DNA of 64,000 nt from Polyangiaceae bacterium (GCA_013361525.1 JABFXY010000049.1:146747-210746), one strand, 5' to 3'. Shown: positions 48,243-57,014, counted from the first letter of the stretch. Numbers and translations are program-made. Notes: a model not told the origin generated them from the sequence alone.

Positions 48243-49388
48243 ATGCTCCGGTCGGGGACGTTGCGCTGGGCGCTGTTGCTTCTAGGGGCTTCCGCGTGCA
48301 CGGAGCCGCCTCCGATCCGCCGCGCGACCGCGCAGCCTGACGCGTCGGCGACGGACGAGACCCCTGACACCGCGATCACCCAGGTTCAGCCGGCGGCGGG
48401 AGCTGCGGGCGGATTTGTCCCCAAGGCGGTGTCCATCGAGCACGGTGCGATGGGCACGAAGGTCGTCATCCGGGCCTACACCTCGCCGGAGCTGGACGAG
48501 AAGGTCGTCGAGCCGGCCGTGCGAAAGGCCTTCGGCGAGATCGTCCGCATCGAGAAGCTGATGAGCACCTGGATCGAGACGTCCGAGGTGAGCCGCATCA
48601 ACGCAGAAGCCGGCAAGAGCGCGGTGAAGGTCGGCCCGGAGACGCTCGCGGTCATCGAGAAGAGTCTCTGGATCGCCGACCAATCCGGCGGCCTCTTCGA
48701 CATCACCTTCGACTCGATGCGCGGCGTTTGGAAGTTCGACGAAGGCGCCGAGCCGAAGATCCCGCCGAAGGACGTCATCGACAAGGCGCGTGTGAAAATC
48801 GACTACCACCAAGTCGAGGTGAACCACGACGCGAGCACGGTGAAGCTCAAGCGTGCGGATACGCGCATCAACCTCGGCGGTATCGCAAAAGGCTTTGCGG
48901 TCGACGCAGCCGCGCGCGCTCTCGACGAAGCCGGGGTGAAGGCCTTCTTCATCCAGGCCGGCGGCGACCTGTTCGTACGAGGCAAAAAGCCCGACGGCAC
49001 ACAGTTCCGCGTCGGTGTCCGAGATCCGCGCGGCGGTCCGCAAGACTCGTTCGCGCTCATGGCGGTCGAGGATCACGCCTTCAGCACCGCCGGCGACTAC
49101 GAGCGCGCATTCGTCCTCGACGGCAAGCGCTACCACCACATCATCGATCCGCGGACCGGCTATCCCGCGACCGCGAGCCGCAGCGTCACCGTTTGGGCAA
49201 AAGACGCATTCACCGCGGACGCGATCGACGACGCCGTCTTCATCATGGGCCCGGAGAAGGGCCTCGCGTTCGTCGAGTCGATCGAAGGCGCGGGCGTCGT
49301 CATCGTCGACGCAAACAACAAGGTTTGGATCTCGAAGCGGCTCGATGGAGTCGTACAGGTGCTTCGGGATCCGACCGATGCGCCTTAA
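48243..49388 (+). CDS. apbE: ApbE-family FAD:protein FMN transferase, lipoprotein
   Basis: 381 residues. Signal peptide ALLLLGASAC gives a lipobox, as in many ApbE proteins. Family signatures: EHGAMGTKVVI, MSTWIETSEVSRIN, NLGGIAKGFAVDAAARAL, FFIQAGGDLFVRG, HHIIDPRTGYPAT and the Mg2+-binding AFTADAIDDAVFIMG. ApbE moves FMN from FAD to a Thr in flavoproteins such as NqrB/RnfG. No Nqr or Rnf gene is nearby, so the target is unknown. A ~35-residue linker follows the lipid anchor. Confidence 0.93.
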   Translation: MLRSGTLRWALLLLGASACTEPPPIRRATAQPDASATDETPDTAITQVQPAAGAAGGFVPKAVSIEHGAMGTKVVIRAYTSPELDEKVVEPAVRKAFGEIVRIEKLMSTWIETSEVSRINAEAGKSAVKVGPETLAVIEKSLWIADQSGGLFDITFDSMRGVWKFDEGAEPKIPPKDVIDKARVKIDYHQVEVNHDASTVKLKRADTRINLGGIAKGFAVDAAARALDEAGVKAFFIQAGGDLFVRGKKPDGTQFRVGVRDPRGGPQDSFALMAVEDHAFSTAGDYERAFVLDGKRYHHIIDPRTGYPATASRSVTVWAKDAFTADAIDDAVFIMGPEKGLAFVESIEGAGVVIVDANNKVWISKRLDGVVQVLRDPTDAP

Positions 49389-50357
49389 CTGGTCTTGGGG
49401 AGACCTGAGGCACCGTTGTCGTGAAACGCTTCCGCGGGCTCGAAACGTTACCCCGACAAGGGATGGTCCCAGCGCCGCGAAAGCGCCGCCGGTCCAACGC
49501 AGAACGTCTGCCTCTCACACAGCTAACAACGAGGTCACCAGGGCTGACGCTCGGGGAGCTTCCCTAGGTGCTCGGCATCCCGCGCATACAGGTCCAGTGC
49601 CGCAGTCGACCGCCACCACTCCCACAGGACGCCCCGCATCACGGCCGGGGAGATGAACTCCGGCGCGCGTAACCCCTCAGGATCGAAGTGGGGTCCCTCA
49701 TCACCGAAGCTGGGGCACCGAACGATGAAGGCGGGGCCCCATATTGTTCAAGCGCGGAGGTCGATGTCGAAAGGTGCCGACCGATATCATTCGAGGCCGG
49801 CAAGCCATCACCTCGGGCCCGAAAACCACGACCTTTCGAACGTGGGCAAGCGATCTTGCGCGACCACACGCCCGAAAGCCAAGAATCCTCTGTGCGACGC
49901 GGTCGTTAGGGCGATTGAGGTGCGGAAACGATCCTTCGCAGATGGAGAGATCCTTTGGGTGCACACCTTATCCCCATTTACGGGTGAGGAGCTCCGCTAT
50001 CCAGGACTGCCCCCACCCCGCCTCTTCCAGGGCTCGGAAGGTCGCAAGATGCCTCCCTCGCGCAGAGCGGTCGTGTGGAGGTTCGTTCATATTTTTGGGT
50101 CGTGCACTGCTCAGATCCGCAAGGGTCACCATGAGAAAATCTGCTTGAAAAGGCAGGTCTGGTCGTCATGGTGAGGAACCGCTGCTCGTGCCGGCGGCTG
50201 ATGCCGTTAGGCCTTGCCTCTGACACGCGCGTCTGCTCATCACAATCAACGCGCGGCGCAGGGTCAAATCCCCGCGAGCGCTGTGGTCTCTTTCGTCCGC
50301 TTACAGCGGACTTGGCGGTCAAAATTCTGCGGATCCAGTTGACCGTCTCCACACATC
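49389..50357. other. Gene-poor stretch
   Basis: 969 bp with no confident gene. It includes the start-less reading frame at 49535-49747. A short hairpin GGTCT-TGGGG-AGACC follows apbE at about 49391-49405. Base composition is less GC-skewed than flanking genes. The rest shows no frame with natural protein composition. Confidence 0.55.
49535..49747 (-). pseudogene. Start-less reading frame, probable gene remnant
   Basis: An open frame ending in TGA at 49535-49537 and preceded by an in-frame stop (complement of 49748-49750) encodes 70 residues with natural composition but no ATG until near the end. Its end reads PAVMRGVLWEWWRSTAALDL, then YARDAEHLGKLPERQPW. It vaguely recalls the tail of small monooxygenase-like families (WRS...L..YAR...HL), which I cannot confirm. 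The upstream half of the gene appears lost. Confidence 0.35.
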
Positions 50358-50951
50358 CTACGGAGTCGAATCGGCCACGCAGGAAACACCCCAATCCTCG
50401 TTCCATCCGACCGCGTTCGGGGGATCCAACCACCACGTGGCGGCATTCTGTAGAACCCCGTTCTGCGGCAGGATAGCGCAGGAAAACCCCCAGTACACGT
50501 ATCCGCCCGCTGAAATCGCAGCGCACATATGATTGGTACCCGGCAGTAGATTCTTCACCTCAGCCCAATAGCAGTGCAGCCCCCCCCTGACCTTGATGTT
50601 TAGAATCGGGAGGGACCCAACTGAGCAGGTGGTCGAGGCGTACGTATACGTTTGGGTAGGCGTGCAAAAGTCACCCGACGAGTAAAGTGTTACCCCGCCA
50701 GAGAAGTCCGGTTCATCCTGATCGAGCCTGTCGATGATGTCTTGATCGGATGGGAGCTCCGCCCGTCCCTCGAGTTCCGGACTAACCGCTGGCGTCGCCT
50801 CTTCGAGCGGTGCATCGTCAACAACCTCGGCGTCCGAGGCATCCGACTCCCCATCAAGGTAGTCGGCACTCTCGGCATCCGTCGGATCCGATTCGTACTG
50901 ACAAGCTCCAAGCATCGATGCTCCAACGAGCAGGTAGAAGTGCGCCTTCAT
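50358..50951 (-). CDS. Secreted lipoprotein, unknown
   Basis: 197 residues from ATG 50951, which precedes the signal peptide YLLVGASMLGAC (lipobox). A long acidic Asp/Glu/Ser/Ala linker (residues ~20-75) leads to a C-terminal ~120-residue domain with five cysteines and many Trp/Tyr (CTPTQTYTYASTTCSVG, AATWWLDPPNAVGWNEDWGV). It looks like a small extracellular binding domain. Codon use is less GC-biased than its neighbours. No family recognised. Confidence 0.68.
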   Translation of the reverse strand: MKAHFYLLVGASMLGACQYESDPTDAESADYLDGESDASDAEVVDDAPLEEATPAVSPELEGRAELPSDQDIIDRLDQDEPDFSGGVTLYSSGDFCTPTQTYTYASTTCSVGSLPILNIKVRGGLHCYWAEVKNLLPGTNHMCAAISAGGYVYWGFSCAILPQNGVLQNAATWWLDPPNAVGWNEDWGVSCVADSTP

Positions 50952-51785
50952 ATGACTGTCCTTCGGTTCGAGGTCGCGAGCGGCGTCGCTGGCCAAACGG
51001 TATCGAGCTATCGGGGCCCAAGGCAACCCAATTCGCATTAAGATTGTCAGTTCACAACAAATAGTCGCTTCGAGCTCAGGAAGACGTCGAAGCGATTGCC
51101 ATGCGAGTACACCAATGCGCACCCAATCAACCTCACGGCAGGGAACATTGAATCTGACAAACCAAGCAGATCTTCGTGATGGGGAGGGCGGCCACCTTGT
51201 TCCAGAAGCGCTCAATGAAGTGGTGACAGAGGCGAGCACGAGTCATTCTTGGGTCATCTCACCGCAGCTATCGGGTTGTAGTTGGCAGTAGATCGGCAGG
51301 GAAGCAGGCTCGCGACTGAATCTCTTCATCGAGCGAGTTGACGAGGGGCGAAGGACTTTATGGATGCGCCAGTGCCGCCATAACGACATGTCCGTTGTTG
51401 AGCGACGGAACGACTCTGTGGAGGAACCGGTACGAAGAAAGCGCGTTTGCCGCGCCCCTGACGGTCATCAGCGTCCATGTATCGTCGGTGAGCGACACGA
51501 CACCTCCCCAATCAGCTCTGCTCGCCGAAAGTGGGGCTATGCGACGCGTTGCTTGATTCAAAGCGAAGACGATCTCAGAGGCGCTGTACGAGAGCATCCT
51601 GGACGGACGCGAGCCGGGGCAACTGCGCATTTTACAGCGGCGCCTGCACGACTGGCACGCGGAGCAGGTCCTGGCGCGTGAGGCCTTTCTCGCGCAACGG
51701 CTGTGCGACCCGGCACAGATCGATTGGCGACGTTACGGGAGCTGGGCATCGCTGAAGCGAGCGCCGCGCTTCCACCGCGACGTGA
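50952..51785. other. Gene-poor stretch with an IS21 remnant
   Basis: 834 bp. The only recognisable content is the transposase remnant from 51557. A minus-strand frame, 51358-51597 or 51630, has natural composition at its end (GGVVSLTDDTWTLMTVRG, then SLNNGHVVMAALAHP) and could be a truncated gene, but it overlaps the remnant and lacks a good start. The rest holds nothing I can support. Confidence 0.5.
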
Positions 51786-51832
51786 CTAACCGCAGAACTC
51801 GTTCTCAGGATCGTCCGCACACGCGTCGATGA
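51557..51832 (+). pseudogene. IS21-family transposase (IstA) remnant
   Basis: A start-less frame directly after an in-frame stop reads FKAKTISEALYESILDGREP then GQLRILQRRLHDWHAEQ. This matches the IstA region of IS21 elements, where homologues read '..AKTLFE.L....PG....GQLRTLQRRV..WRA'. The remainder of IstA and the helper ATPase IstB are absent, and no terminal inverted repeats were seen. The frame runs into the 3' end of the minus-strand lipoprotein gene. A decayed transposon fragment. Confidence 0.6.
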
Positions 51833-52142
51833 CGCAATCGTTGAACGTCGCAACGAGCTCGTCGCAGCTCGTGTCCGGAGCACAGACGTCGTCGAAGCCG
51901 GCCTGGCAGTCGATCATGTCTTCGTACTGCGAGAAGCAGTCGAGGCTTTGGACGCCCTCTTTTGCCGTCTCGCACGCCTGCTCGCAGTTCGTGCTTACGT
52001 CGGCCTCGGGGCACTCTTTGCTGTCCTCACACAGCGCGACGCACGGGTTGCCACAGCCACCGAACGCGAGGCTCGCGGCGATGATTGAAAGCGCGGCGAT
52101 GAGCGAGGAGGGACGAGGCGTCAAAGTCCTCGAGCAATACAC
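51786..52142 (-). CDS. Cysteine-rich lipoprotein, C-spaced family
   Basis: 118 residues with signal peptide SLIAALSIIAASLAFGGC (lipobox). The mature ~85 residues have twelve cysteines, starting NPCVALCEDSKECPEAD, in a spacing like the 41315 protein (C-x3-C, C-x3-C, then single Cys every 8-12 residues). Acidic, probably a helical disulfide-stabilised surface protein. A large hairpin lies just upstream (52168-52217). Confidence 0.75.
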   Translation of the reverse strand: MYCSRTLTPRPSSLIAALSIIAASLAFGGCGNPCVALCEDSKECPEADVSTNCEQACETAKEGVQSLDCFSQYEDMIDCQAGFDDVCAPDTSCDELVATFNDCVIDACADDPENEFCG

Positions 52143-52167
52143 TCCTCAATGGCGACAAAGCAACGAC

Positions 52168-52217
52168 AGCCAGACTCGTCGCCTTCGAGTGATGATTCAC
52201 TCGAAGCGAGTCTGGCT
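52168..52217. terminator. 50-bp two-part hairpin between cysteine-rich lipoprotein genes
   Basis: The outer stem AGCCAGACTCG / CGAGTCTGGCT (11 bp perfect) encloses a 4-nt unpaired bulge and the inner stem CTTCGAGTGA / TCACTCGAAG (10 bp perfect) with loop TGAT. It follows the 52346 gene and precedes the 51786 gene on the minus strand. Without a T-run it may be a terminator, a processing site or a palindromic element. Confidence 0.5.
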
Positions 52218-52345
52218 GGCGCAGCCTTCGAAACGCACCCCGCTTGGAGGTGCGTAGCGAAGTGCGCGCCCTCCCCGCCCTCACGAGGAAACCTCGCGTC
52301 TATGAAAGACGGGCTAGGAAAGGCGCTGCACCCGCGGAGGCGCTA

Positions 52346-52651
52346 TCAGCAGCCGCCGAGGCACTCGAGGTACGCGGCCGCGGCATCGGCATCGTCGTTC
52401 GAGGTGTCGGTGTCGAGGTTCTCGCAGGGAACCGCGTCCGTGCAGTCAGCAACACAGAGAGCCGCCGTGCCGTCCGCCTCGGTGCACTCGGCCTCTTCGT
52501 CGCCGCCGTCGTCGCCGCTCGGAACGGTGACGCCGCACTCGTCGAACTTCGCCTGGATCTGATCAGCAGCGGCATCGCAGTCATTGCCACAGCCCTGCGC
52601 AAACGCACCGAGACCCACGACCATCGAAAGAACCACCATCTTACGAAGCAT
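52346..52651 (-). CDS. Small cysteine-rich lipoprotein
   Basis: 101 residues from ATG 52651 with GGAGG 5 nt upstream. Signal peptide VVLSMVVGLGAFAQGC gives the lipobox. The mature part is acidic (about one quarter Asp/Glu) and holds nine cysteines (NDCDAAADQIQAKFDECGV, AALCVADCTDAVPCEN, YLECLGGC). Related in style to the neighbouring 51786 gene on the same strand. Function unknown. Confidence 0.78.
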   Translation of the reverse strand: MLRKMVVLSMVVGLGAFAQGCGNDCDAAADQIQAKFDECGVTVPSGDDGGDEEAECTEADGTAALCVADCTDAVPCENLDTDTSNDDADAAAAYLECLGGC

Positions 52652-52805
52652 TTCAACCTCCACAAGAGTTGCTTGCAGGCGCGTGGGTCCACCCCGCGCG
52701 CATCGTCATTCATTCAAACCGCTGCGCAGCGCAGCATATACACCAAACTCTTACGACAACCAAAACTGTCGTCGTTGACGACGACGGAAAAAAACTCCCT
52801 CGAGG

Positions 52806-53609
52806 TCACCGACCCTCGAAGCGAGGTTGCCGCTTTTCTGCGAACGCGCGGAGGGCTTCGAGCCGATCCTGCGACCGCAATGTTTCATCGTAATGGACAC
52901 GCTCAAGGGCCAAACCGTGCTCGAGCGTGACGTCGAAGGATTGCTCGATCGCGGCGAGCGCCGCGGCCTGCGCAATAGGCGCACCATTCGCAATGGGATC
53001 GATCCACGCGATGGTGTCGTCGAGCACGGATACGCCCGACGGGCTGACTCGATTCACCAACCCCCAAGCAAGCGCAACTTCAGCGGAGATTGGTCGTCCT
53101 AGCAAGATCATTTCTCGAGCGCGCGCCTCGCCTACTACGCGAGGCAGACGCTGCGTACCCCCTGCTCCGGGGATGATGCCCAATGTCGTCTCCGGAAGAC
53201 CGAGCTGCGCGTGTGGGACCACGACGCGGAGGTCGCAGATCAACGCAAGCTCGAGCCCACCGCCGAACGCGCTGCCGTTCATTGCGGCAATGACGGGCTT
53301 GGGGCTCTTGTCGAGAACCGAGAGCTCCGAGCGGTAGAGGCCCACCTGGATGCGCACGTCCTCATTGGTGAACGACTGGCGCTCTTTCAAGTCGGCGCCG
53401 GCGCAAAAAACCTTTTCGCCGGAGCCGGTGAGGACGATCGCGCGGATCGATTCGTCGGCAATGAGCTCGCGCCCGAGACGACCGAGCTCGCTCAGCGTCT
53501 TGCGCGAGAGGGCGTTGCGTCGATCGGGACGATCGAGAACGAGAACGCCTACGCGCCCCCGGCGTTCCAGTCGTACCGGAACCTCTTCTCCGACCACGTC
53601 ACCCATCAT
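52806..53609 (-). CDS. Enoyl-CoA hydratase / isomerase family protein
   Basis: 267 residues from ATG 53609 (or the adjacent ATG 53606); the frame extends 44 codons upstream without conserved sequence. Crotonase fold: oxyanion motifs FCAGADLKERQ and GSAFGGGLELALICD, catalytic Glu positions in LGLPETTLGIIPGAGGTQRL. The sequence is close in style to methylglutaconyl-CoA hydratase (LiuC/AUH), an enzyme of leucine breakdown, but other LiuABD genes are absent, so a general enoyl-CoA hydratase is the safe call. Stands alone in the window. Confidence 0.88.
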   Translation of the reverse strand: MMGDVVGEEVPVRLERRGRVGVLVLDRPDRRNALSRKTLSELGRLGRELIADESIRAIVLTGSGEKVFCAGADLKERQSFTNEDVRIQVGLYRSELSVLDKSPKPVIAAMNGSAFGGGLELALICDLRVVVPHAQLGLPETTLGIIPGAGGTQRLPRVVGEARAREMILLGRPISAEVALAWGLVNRVSPSGVSVLDDTIAWIDPIANGAPIAQAAALAAIEQSFDVTLEHGLALERVHYDETLRSQDRLEALRAFAEKRQPRFEGR

Positions 53610-53792
53610 TTGCGAGCGCCTACTAACACGAACGGAAATGAAAAGAAGCTTTCCCCGTCCGTGCACGGCAAGACGCACGTAGGGGCTCATTCGGCTCAAT
53701 CCGCGAAAAATTAGTGCCCTCACGATGACTGGAAGGCTCACATTTCAGCTGGATTTCAGCGCAATCCAACGAGCACGACGACCCCAACGCGG

Positions 53793-55763
53793 CTACGAAG
53801 GCTTCGAGCCTTTGCGCGCTTCGAGCGCTTCCCATCGCGCATAAAGCACGGCTACTTCACCCTCGGCGGATTCGTGCTCGGTTCGTAGTCGAGCGATGTC
53901 GCCGGCACGCGACGCGTAGAGCGACGGGTCGGCGAGCTGCTCGGCGAGAGAAGCGACCTTCGCTTCGGCAGCGCCGATGCGATCCATCATCGTCTCGAGC
54001 TCTTTTTTCTCGGCGAAGGTGAGGCCCTGTTTCGGTGCCGCTGCGCTGCCTCCTCGGCGTCCTCCACGATCGTCGCTCGAAGGGCCCTGCTTCTGCGCGG
54101 CGGACTGTGGCGGCTCGCTGGAGGAGCCCGGCGGAGGCCGCAGGCGCAGGTACGTCTCGTGGTTGCCTGGATAGAGCGTCACGCGCCCGTCGCCCTCGAA
54201 CGCGAGGATGGAGGTCGCGACGTTATCGAGAAATCCGCGGTCGTGAGAGACCATGATCGCGCAGCCGGGCCAGGTCTCGAGCAGCTCTTCGAGCGATGCG
54301 AGCGTCGCCGTGTCGAGGTCGTTCGTCGGCTCGTCGAGGAGGAGCAGGTTCGCGCCCTCCTTCAAGATCTTCGCGAGGACGACGCGCGCTCGCTCGCCAC
54401 CGGAGAGGCTTCGCAGGGCGCGCCGCTGAGCGCCGCCGTCGAAGCCGAAATGCTCGAGGTATGCGCGCAAGGTGACGATCTTGTCGCCCAGCGGGACGGT
54501 GCCTCCGCTCGTTCGCTCGGCGCCTTCGAAGCCCGCGACGTTGTCGAAGACGCTCCAGCCTTCTTCGACGTTCGCGCGCGCCTGATCGACGACCGCGATC
54601 TTGGTGTTCTGGCCGACGACGACGCGGCCCCGTGCAGGGTCGATTTCGCCGAGGATGGCGCGCAGAAGCGAGGTCTTGCCCGCGCCGTTACGACCGATGA
54701 TGCCGACCCGGTCGCCGCCGACGAGGCGAAGGTCGAGCGACTTGACCAGCGTGCGCTCGCCGAGGTCGATTCCGACGCCTTCGAGATCGAGGATTGTTTT
54801 ACCGAGACGCGCGGACTTCTGGCCTGCGTCCTGAAGCGATGCGCGCTCGGTTCGCTCTTTCGGGACCGCGGCGATGATGTCCTTCGCGCGGGAGATGCGG
54901 GCCTTCTGCTTCGTCGAGCGAGCCTTGGCGCCTCTGCGGAGCCACGCGGTCTCGCGGCGAATGAGGTTCTGCCGGTTCTGTTCGACCCGAGCCTCGTGCT
55001 CGATCATCTCGGCCTTTTGCCCGACGTAGTCGGTGTACCCGCCGGAAAACTCGTTCAAATGGCCGAGCTCGAGCTCGACGATGCGATCACAAATCGCATC
55101 GAGGAAGTAGCGGTCGTGCGTGACGACGAGCGCCGCGCCGGGGAACGACGAGACGAGGTAGTCCTCGAGCCAGGCGATGGTGTCGGTGTCGAGGTGGTTC
55201 GTCGGCTCGTCGAGGATGGCGAGCTCGGGCCGCGCGACCAGCAGGCGCGCGAGCGCGATGCGGCGATGCTCGCCACCGCTCATCGTCCCGACCGGGCGAT
55301 CCAAGTAGGTGATGCCGAGGCGCGCGCAGACGTCGAGGGCGACGTGCTCCATGCTCCAGCCGCCGAGGCGTTCGAGCGTCTCGGCGAGCTCGGCCTGGCG
55401 TTCGACGAGGGACGCGTCGCCCTCGCGGCGGGCCGACTCTTCGACGGCGCGTTCGTACGCCTGCTTCGCGTCGTTCCACGCGCCGAGCCCTTCGAGGACG
55501 ATCTCCCGCGGGGTTCGCGCAGGATCGAGCTCGGGACGTTGGTCGAGCATCATGACGCGGGCGTTGCGCTTGATGTCGAGCACGCCGCCGTCGGAAGGCT
55601 CCACCTGCGCGAGCACGCGGAGCAGCGTGGACTTTCCCGCACCGTTTTCGCCGAGTAGCCCGACCTTTTCGCCGAGAACGACGGTGAGATCGAGGCCCTC
55701 GAAGAGCGAGCGACTGCCGTAGGCCTTGGACAGGCCGCGGGCGCTGAGAACCGGGACGCTCAA
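53793..55763 (-). CDS. uup: Uup-type ABC-F ATPase
   Basis: 656 residues from a TTG start at 55763. Two ABC cassettes lie at about 8-250 (Walker A GENGAGKSTLL, signature MSGGEHRRIALARLL, Walker B LAILDEPTNHLD) and 320-545 (GRNGAGKTSLL, SLSGGERARVVLAKIL, LLLLDEPTNDLD), joined by a long helical linker. The C-terminal ~75 residues (TFAEKKELETMMDRIGAAEA...) form the coiled coil typical of Uup/ABCF proteins. No membrane domain. ABC-F proteins act on ribosomes; some are linked to transposon precise excision (Uup). TTG and no clear Shine-Dalgarno suggest modest translation. Confidence 0.9.
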   Translation of the reverse strand: MSVPVLSARGLSKAYGSRSLFEGLDLTVVLGEKVGLLGENGAGKSTLLRVLAQVEPSDGGVLDIKRNARVMMLDQRPELDPARTPREIVLEGLGAWNDAKQAYERAVEESARREGDASLVERQAELAETLERLGGWSMEHVALDVCARLGITYLDRPVGTMSGGEHRRIALARLLVARPELAILDEPTNHLDTDTIAWLEDYLVSSFPGAALVVTHDRYFLDAICDRIVELELGHLNEFSGGYTDYVGQKAEMIEHEARVEQNRQNLIRRETAWLRRGAKARSTKQKARISRAKDIIAAVPKERTERASLQDAGQKSARLGKTILDLEGVGIDLGERTLVKSLDLRLVGGDRVGIIGRNGAGKTSLLRAILGEIDPARGRVVVGQNTKIAVVDQARANVEEGWSVFDNVAGFEGAERTSGGTVPLGDKIVTLRAYLEHFGFDGGAQRRALRSLSGGERARVVLAKILKEGANLLLLDEPTNDLDTATLASLEELLETWPGCAIMVSHDRGFLDNVATSILAFEGDGRVTLYPGNHETYLRLRPPPGSSSEPPQSAAQKQGPSSDDRGGRRGGSAAAPKQGLTFAEKKELETMMDRIGAAEAKVASLAEQLADPSLYASRAGDIARLRTEHESAEGEVAVLYARWEALEARKGSKPS

Positions 55764-55788
55764 CCGCCGACTTTCGACGAAAGGATCA

Positions 55789-56829
55789 CTACTGGGTGCA
55801 GTTCGCGTTCAGACACGCGGCGAACTCTTCCCCGCATTCGCTCTGAATGCAGCCGAAATCCCCACCGCACGTCGGCAGATTCGCGACGGCGCAGTTGAGG
55901 ACCTGGTCGACGAAGAACTGCACGTCGGCGCAACCGAGCGAGACGCAGTTCGCGACGCAGGTGATGCTGAACTCCGGCGGGTTCTGGTTGAGATCGATGC
56001 AGCCGAGCGCGCAGGTGACGATCTCGAGGCAGCCGAGCGGCTCGCACTGGCCGCAGTCCTGCGGGCAGATCGCGCACGTCTCGAAGTCCTCGCATTGGCC
56101 GTTCGGGCAGACGGAGCAAACGCCGCAATCCGTCTGACAGGAGGCGCACGTCTCCGGCGCGCTGCAGAGGCCGTTGCCGCAGCCTTCACACTGACCGCAG
56201 TCCTCCGGGCAGAGGAAGCAGTCTTCGTTTTGCGGGTTGCAGACGCCGTTGCCGCAGCTCTGACAGACGCCGCAGTCGGGGGCGCAGCTGAAGCAGTCTT
56301 CACCGGACTCGCAGAAGCCGTTGCCGCAGTTGGTGCAGACGCCGCAGTCGCTCGGGCAGCTCGCGCAGGTCTCGGCCGCATCGCAGGCGCCGTTGCCGCA
56401 CGTCGCGCAGAGGCCGCAATCCACGGGGCAAGTCGCACAAGACTCGGAGGCATCGCAGACCAAGTCGCCGCAGCTCGCGCACGCGCCGCAATCTTGGACG
56501 CAGGTCGCGCAGGTCTCGCCGGCGTCGCACGCAGCGTTGCCGCAGGACTCGCACACGCCGCAATCGGCGGGGCAGTTCGAGCAGCTCTCCTGGTTGACGC
56601 AGGTGCCGTCACCACAGCCCTCGCAGAAGCCGCAGTCGACGGGACAGGTGTCGCACGCTTCGCCCCCGTCGCAGATGGAGTTGCCGCAATCTTCGGTGTT
56701 GATGTCGTTGTCCTCGATGAGGGGACCCGACCTGCCACAGCCGCCGGCGAGCGCGGCGACGGAGAGCGCGGAGACACCAAGAACGGCGATGAAGCTAGGG
56801 CGAATGATCAAGCGAGCCGCGTTCGACAT
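55789..56829 (-). CDS. Cysteine-rich lipoprotein with nine tandem modules
   Basis: 346 residues from ATG 56829 (GAGG 7 nt upstream); the frame extends 45 codons further without a signal. Signal peptide VSALSVAALAGGC. The mature part has nine ~24-residue modules of the form CGNGxC...ESCxxCPxDCGxC, e.g. CGDGTCVNQESCSNCPADCG. Each carries seven cysteines, probably forming stacked disulfide knots. A C-terminal ~100-residue Cys-containing domain follows. It may be a rigid surface rod, but no ligand or partner is visible. Confidence 0.85.
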   Translation of the reverse strand: MSNAARLIIRPSFIAVLGVSALSVAALAGGCGRSGPLIEDNDINTEDCGNSICDGGEACDTCPVDCGFCEGCGDGTCVNQESCSNCPADCGVCESCGNAACDAGETCATCVQDCGACASCGDLVCDASESCATCPVDCGLCATCGNGACDAAETCASCPSDCGVCTNCGNGFCESGEDCFSCAPDCGVCQSCGNGVCNPQNEDCFLCPEDCGQCEGCGNGLCSAPETCASCQTDCGVCSVCPNGQCEDFETCAICPQDCGQCEPLGCLEIVTCALGCIDLNQNPPEFSITCVANCVSLGCADVQFFVDQVLNCAVANLPTCGGDFGCIQSECGEEFAACLNANCTQ

Positions 56830-56921
56830 AGGGCGACCTCGAAGCAGAGCGGATCTGCTAGCACGGGGCCCCTCGCGCGGGGAGTGTCCCACCTTCGCTT
56901 CGATAAGAGACCAAAGCAAAA

Positions 56922-56948
56922 GCCCGCGACGCCGAAGCAACCGCGGGC
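56922..56948 (-). terminator. Intrinsic terminator downstream of the 65-residue lipoprotein gene
   Basis: On the minus strand, GCCCGCG ... CGCGGGC (7-bp stem, 13-nt loop) is followed directly by TTTTGCTTT, a classical rho-independent terminator. It is also roughly symmetric (AAA/TTT), so it may act bidirectionally. Confidence 0.75.
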
Positions 56949-56961
56949 CTTTCGAATCAAC

Positions 56962-57005
56962 CACTCGCTTACGCGAGTGTTTCCAGGCACGCCGAGCGTG
57001 CCTGG
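56962..57005. terminator. Two further stacked hairpins
   Basis: CACTCGC-TTAC-GCGAGTG (56962-56979) and the perfect 9-bp CCAGGCACG-CCGAG-CGTGCCTGG (56983-57005) lie between the 57015 stop and the terminator at 56922. Three hairpins in ~85 bp. They may protect the transcript's 3' end or slow polymerase. Confidence 0.5.
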
Positions 57006-57014
57006 GAGATCAGC

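Noticed and set aside
51133..51246. Short minus-strand peptide MTRARLCHHFIERFWNKVAA reminiscent of an IS5-type transposase end
   Set aside because: Only seven residues (IERFWNK) resemble the family, followed by unrelated sequence. Too short to support.
52806..53609. liuC (methylglutaconyl-CoA hydratase)
   Set aside because: Similar in style, but no other leucine-degradation genes in the window; left as general enoyl-CoA hydratase.
55800..56700. Regular DNA repeat pattern
   Set aside because: Explained by the nine cysteine modules in frame; not a DNA repeat array.
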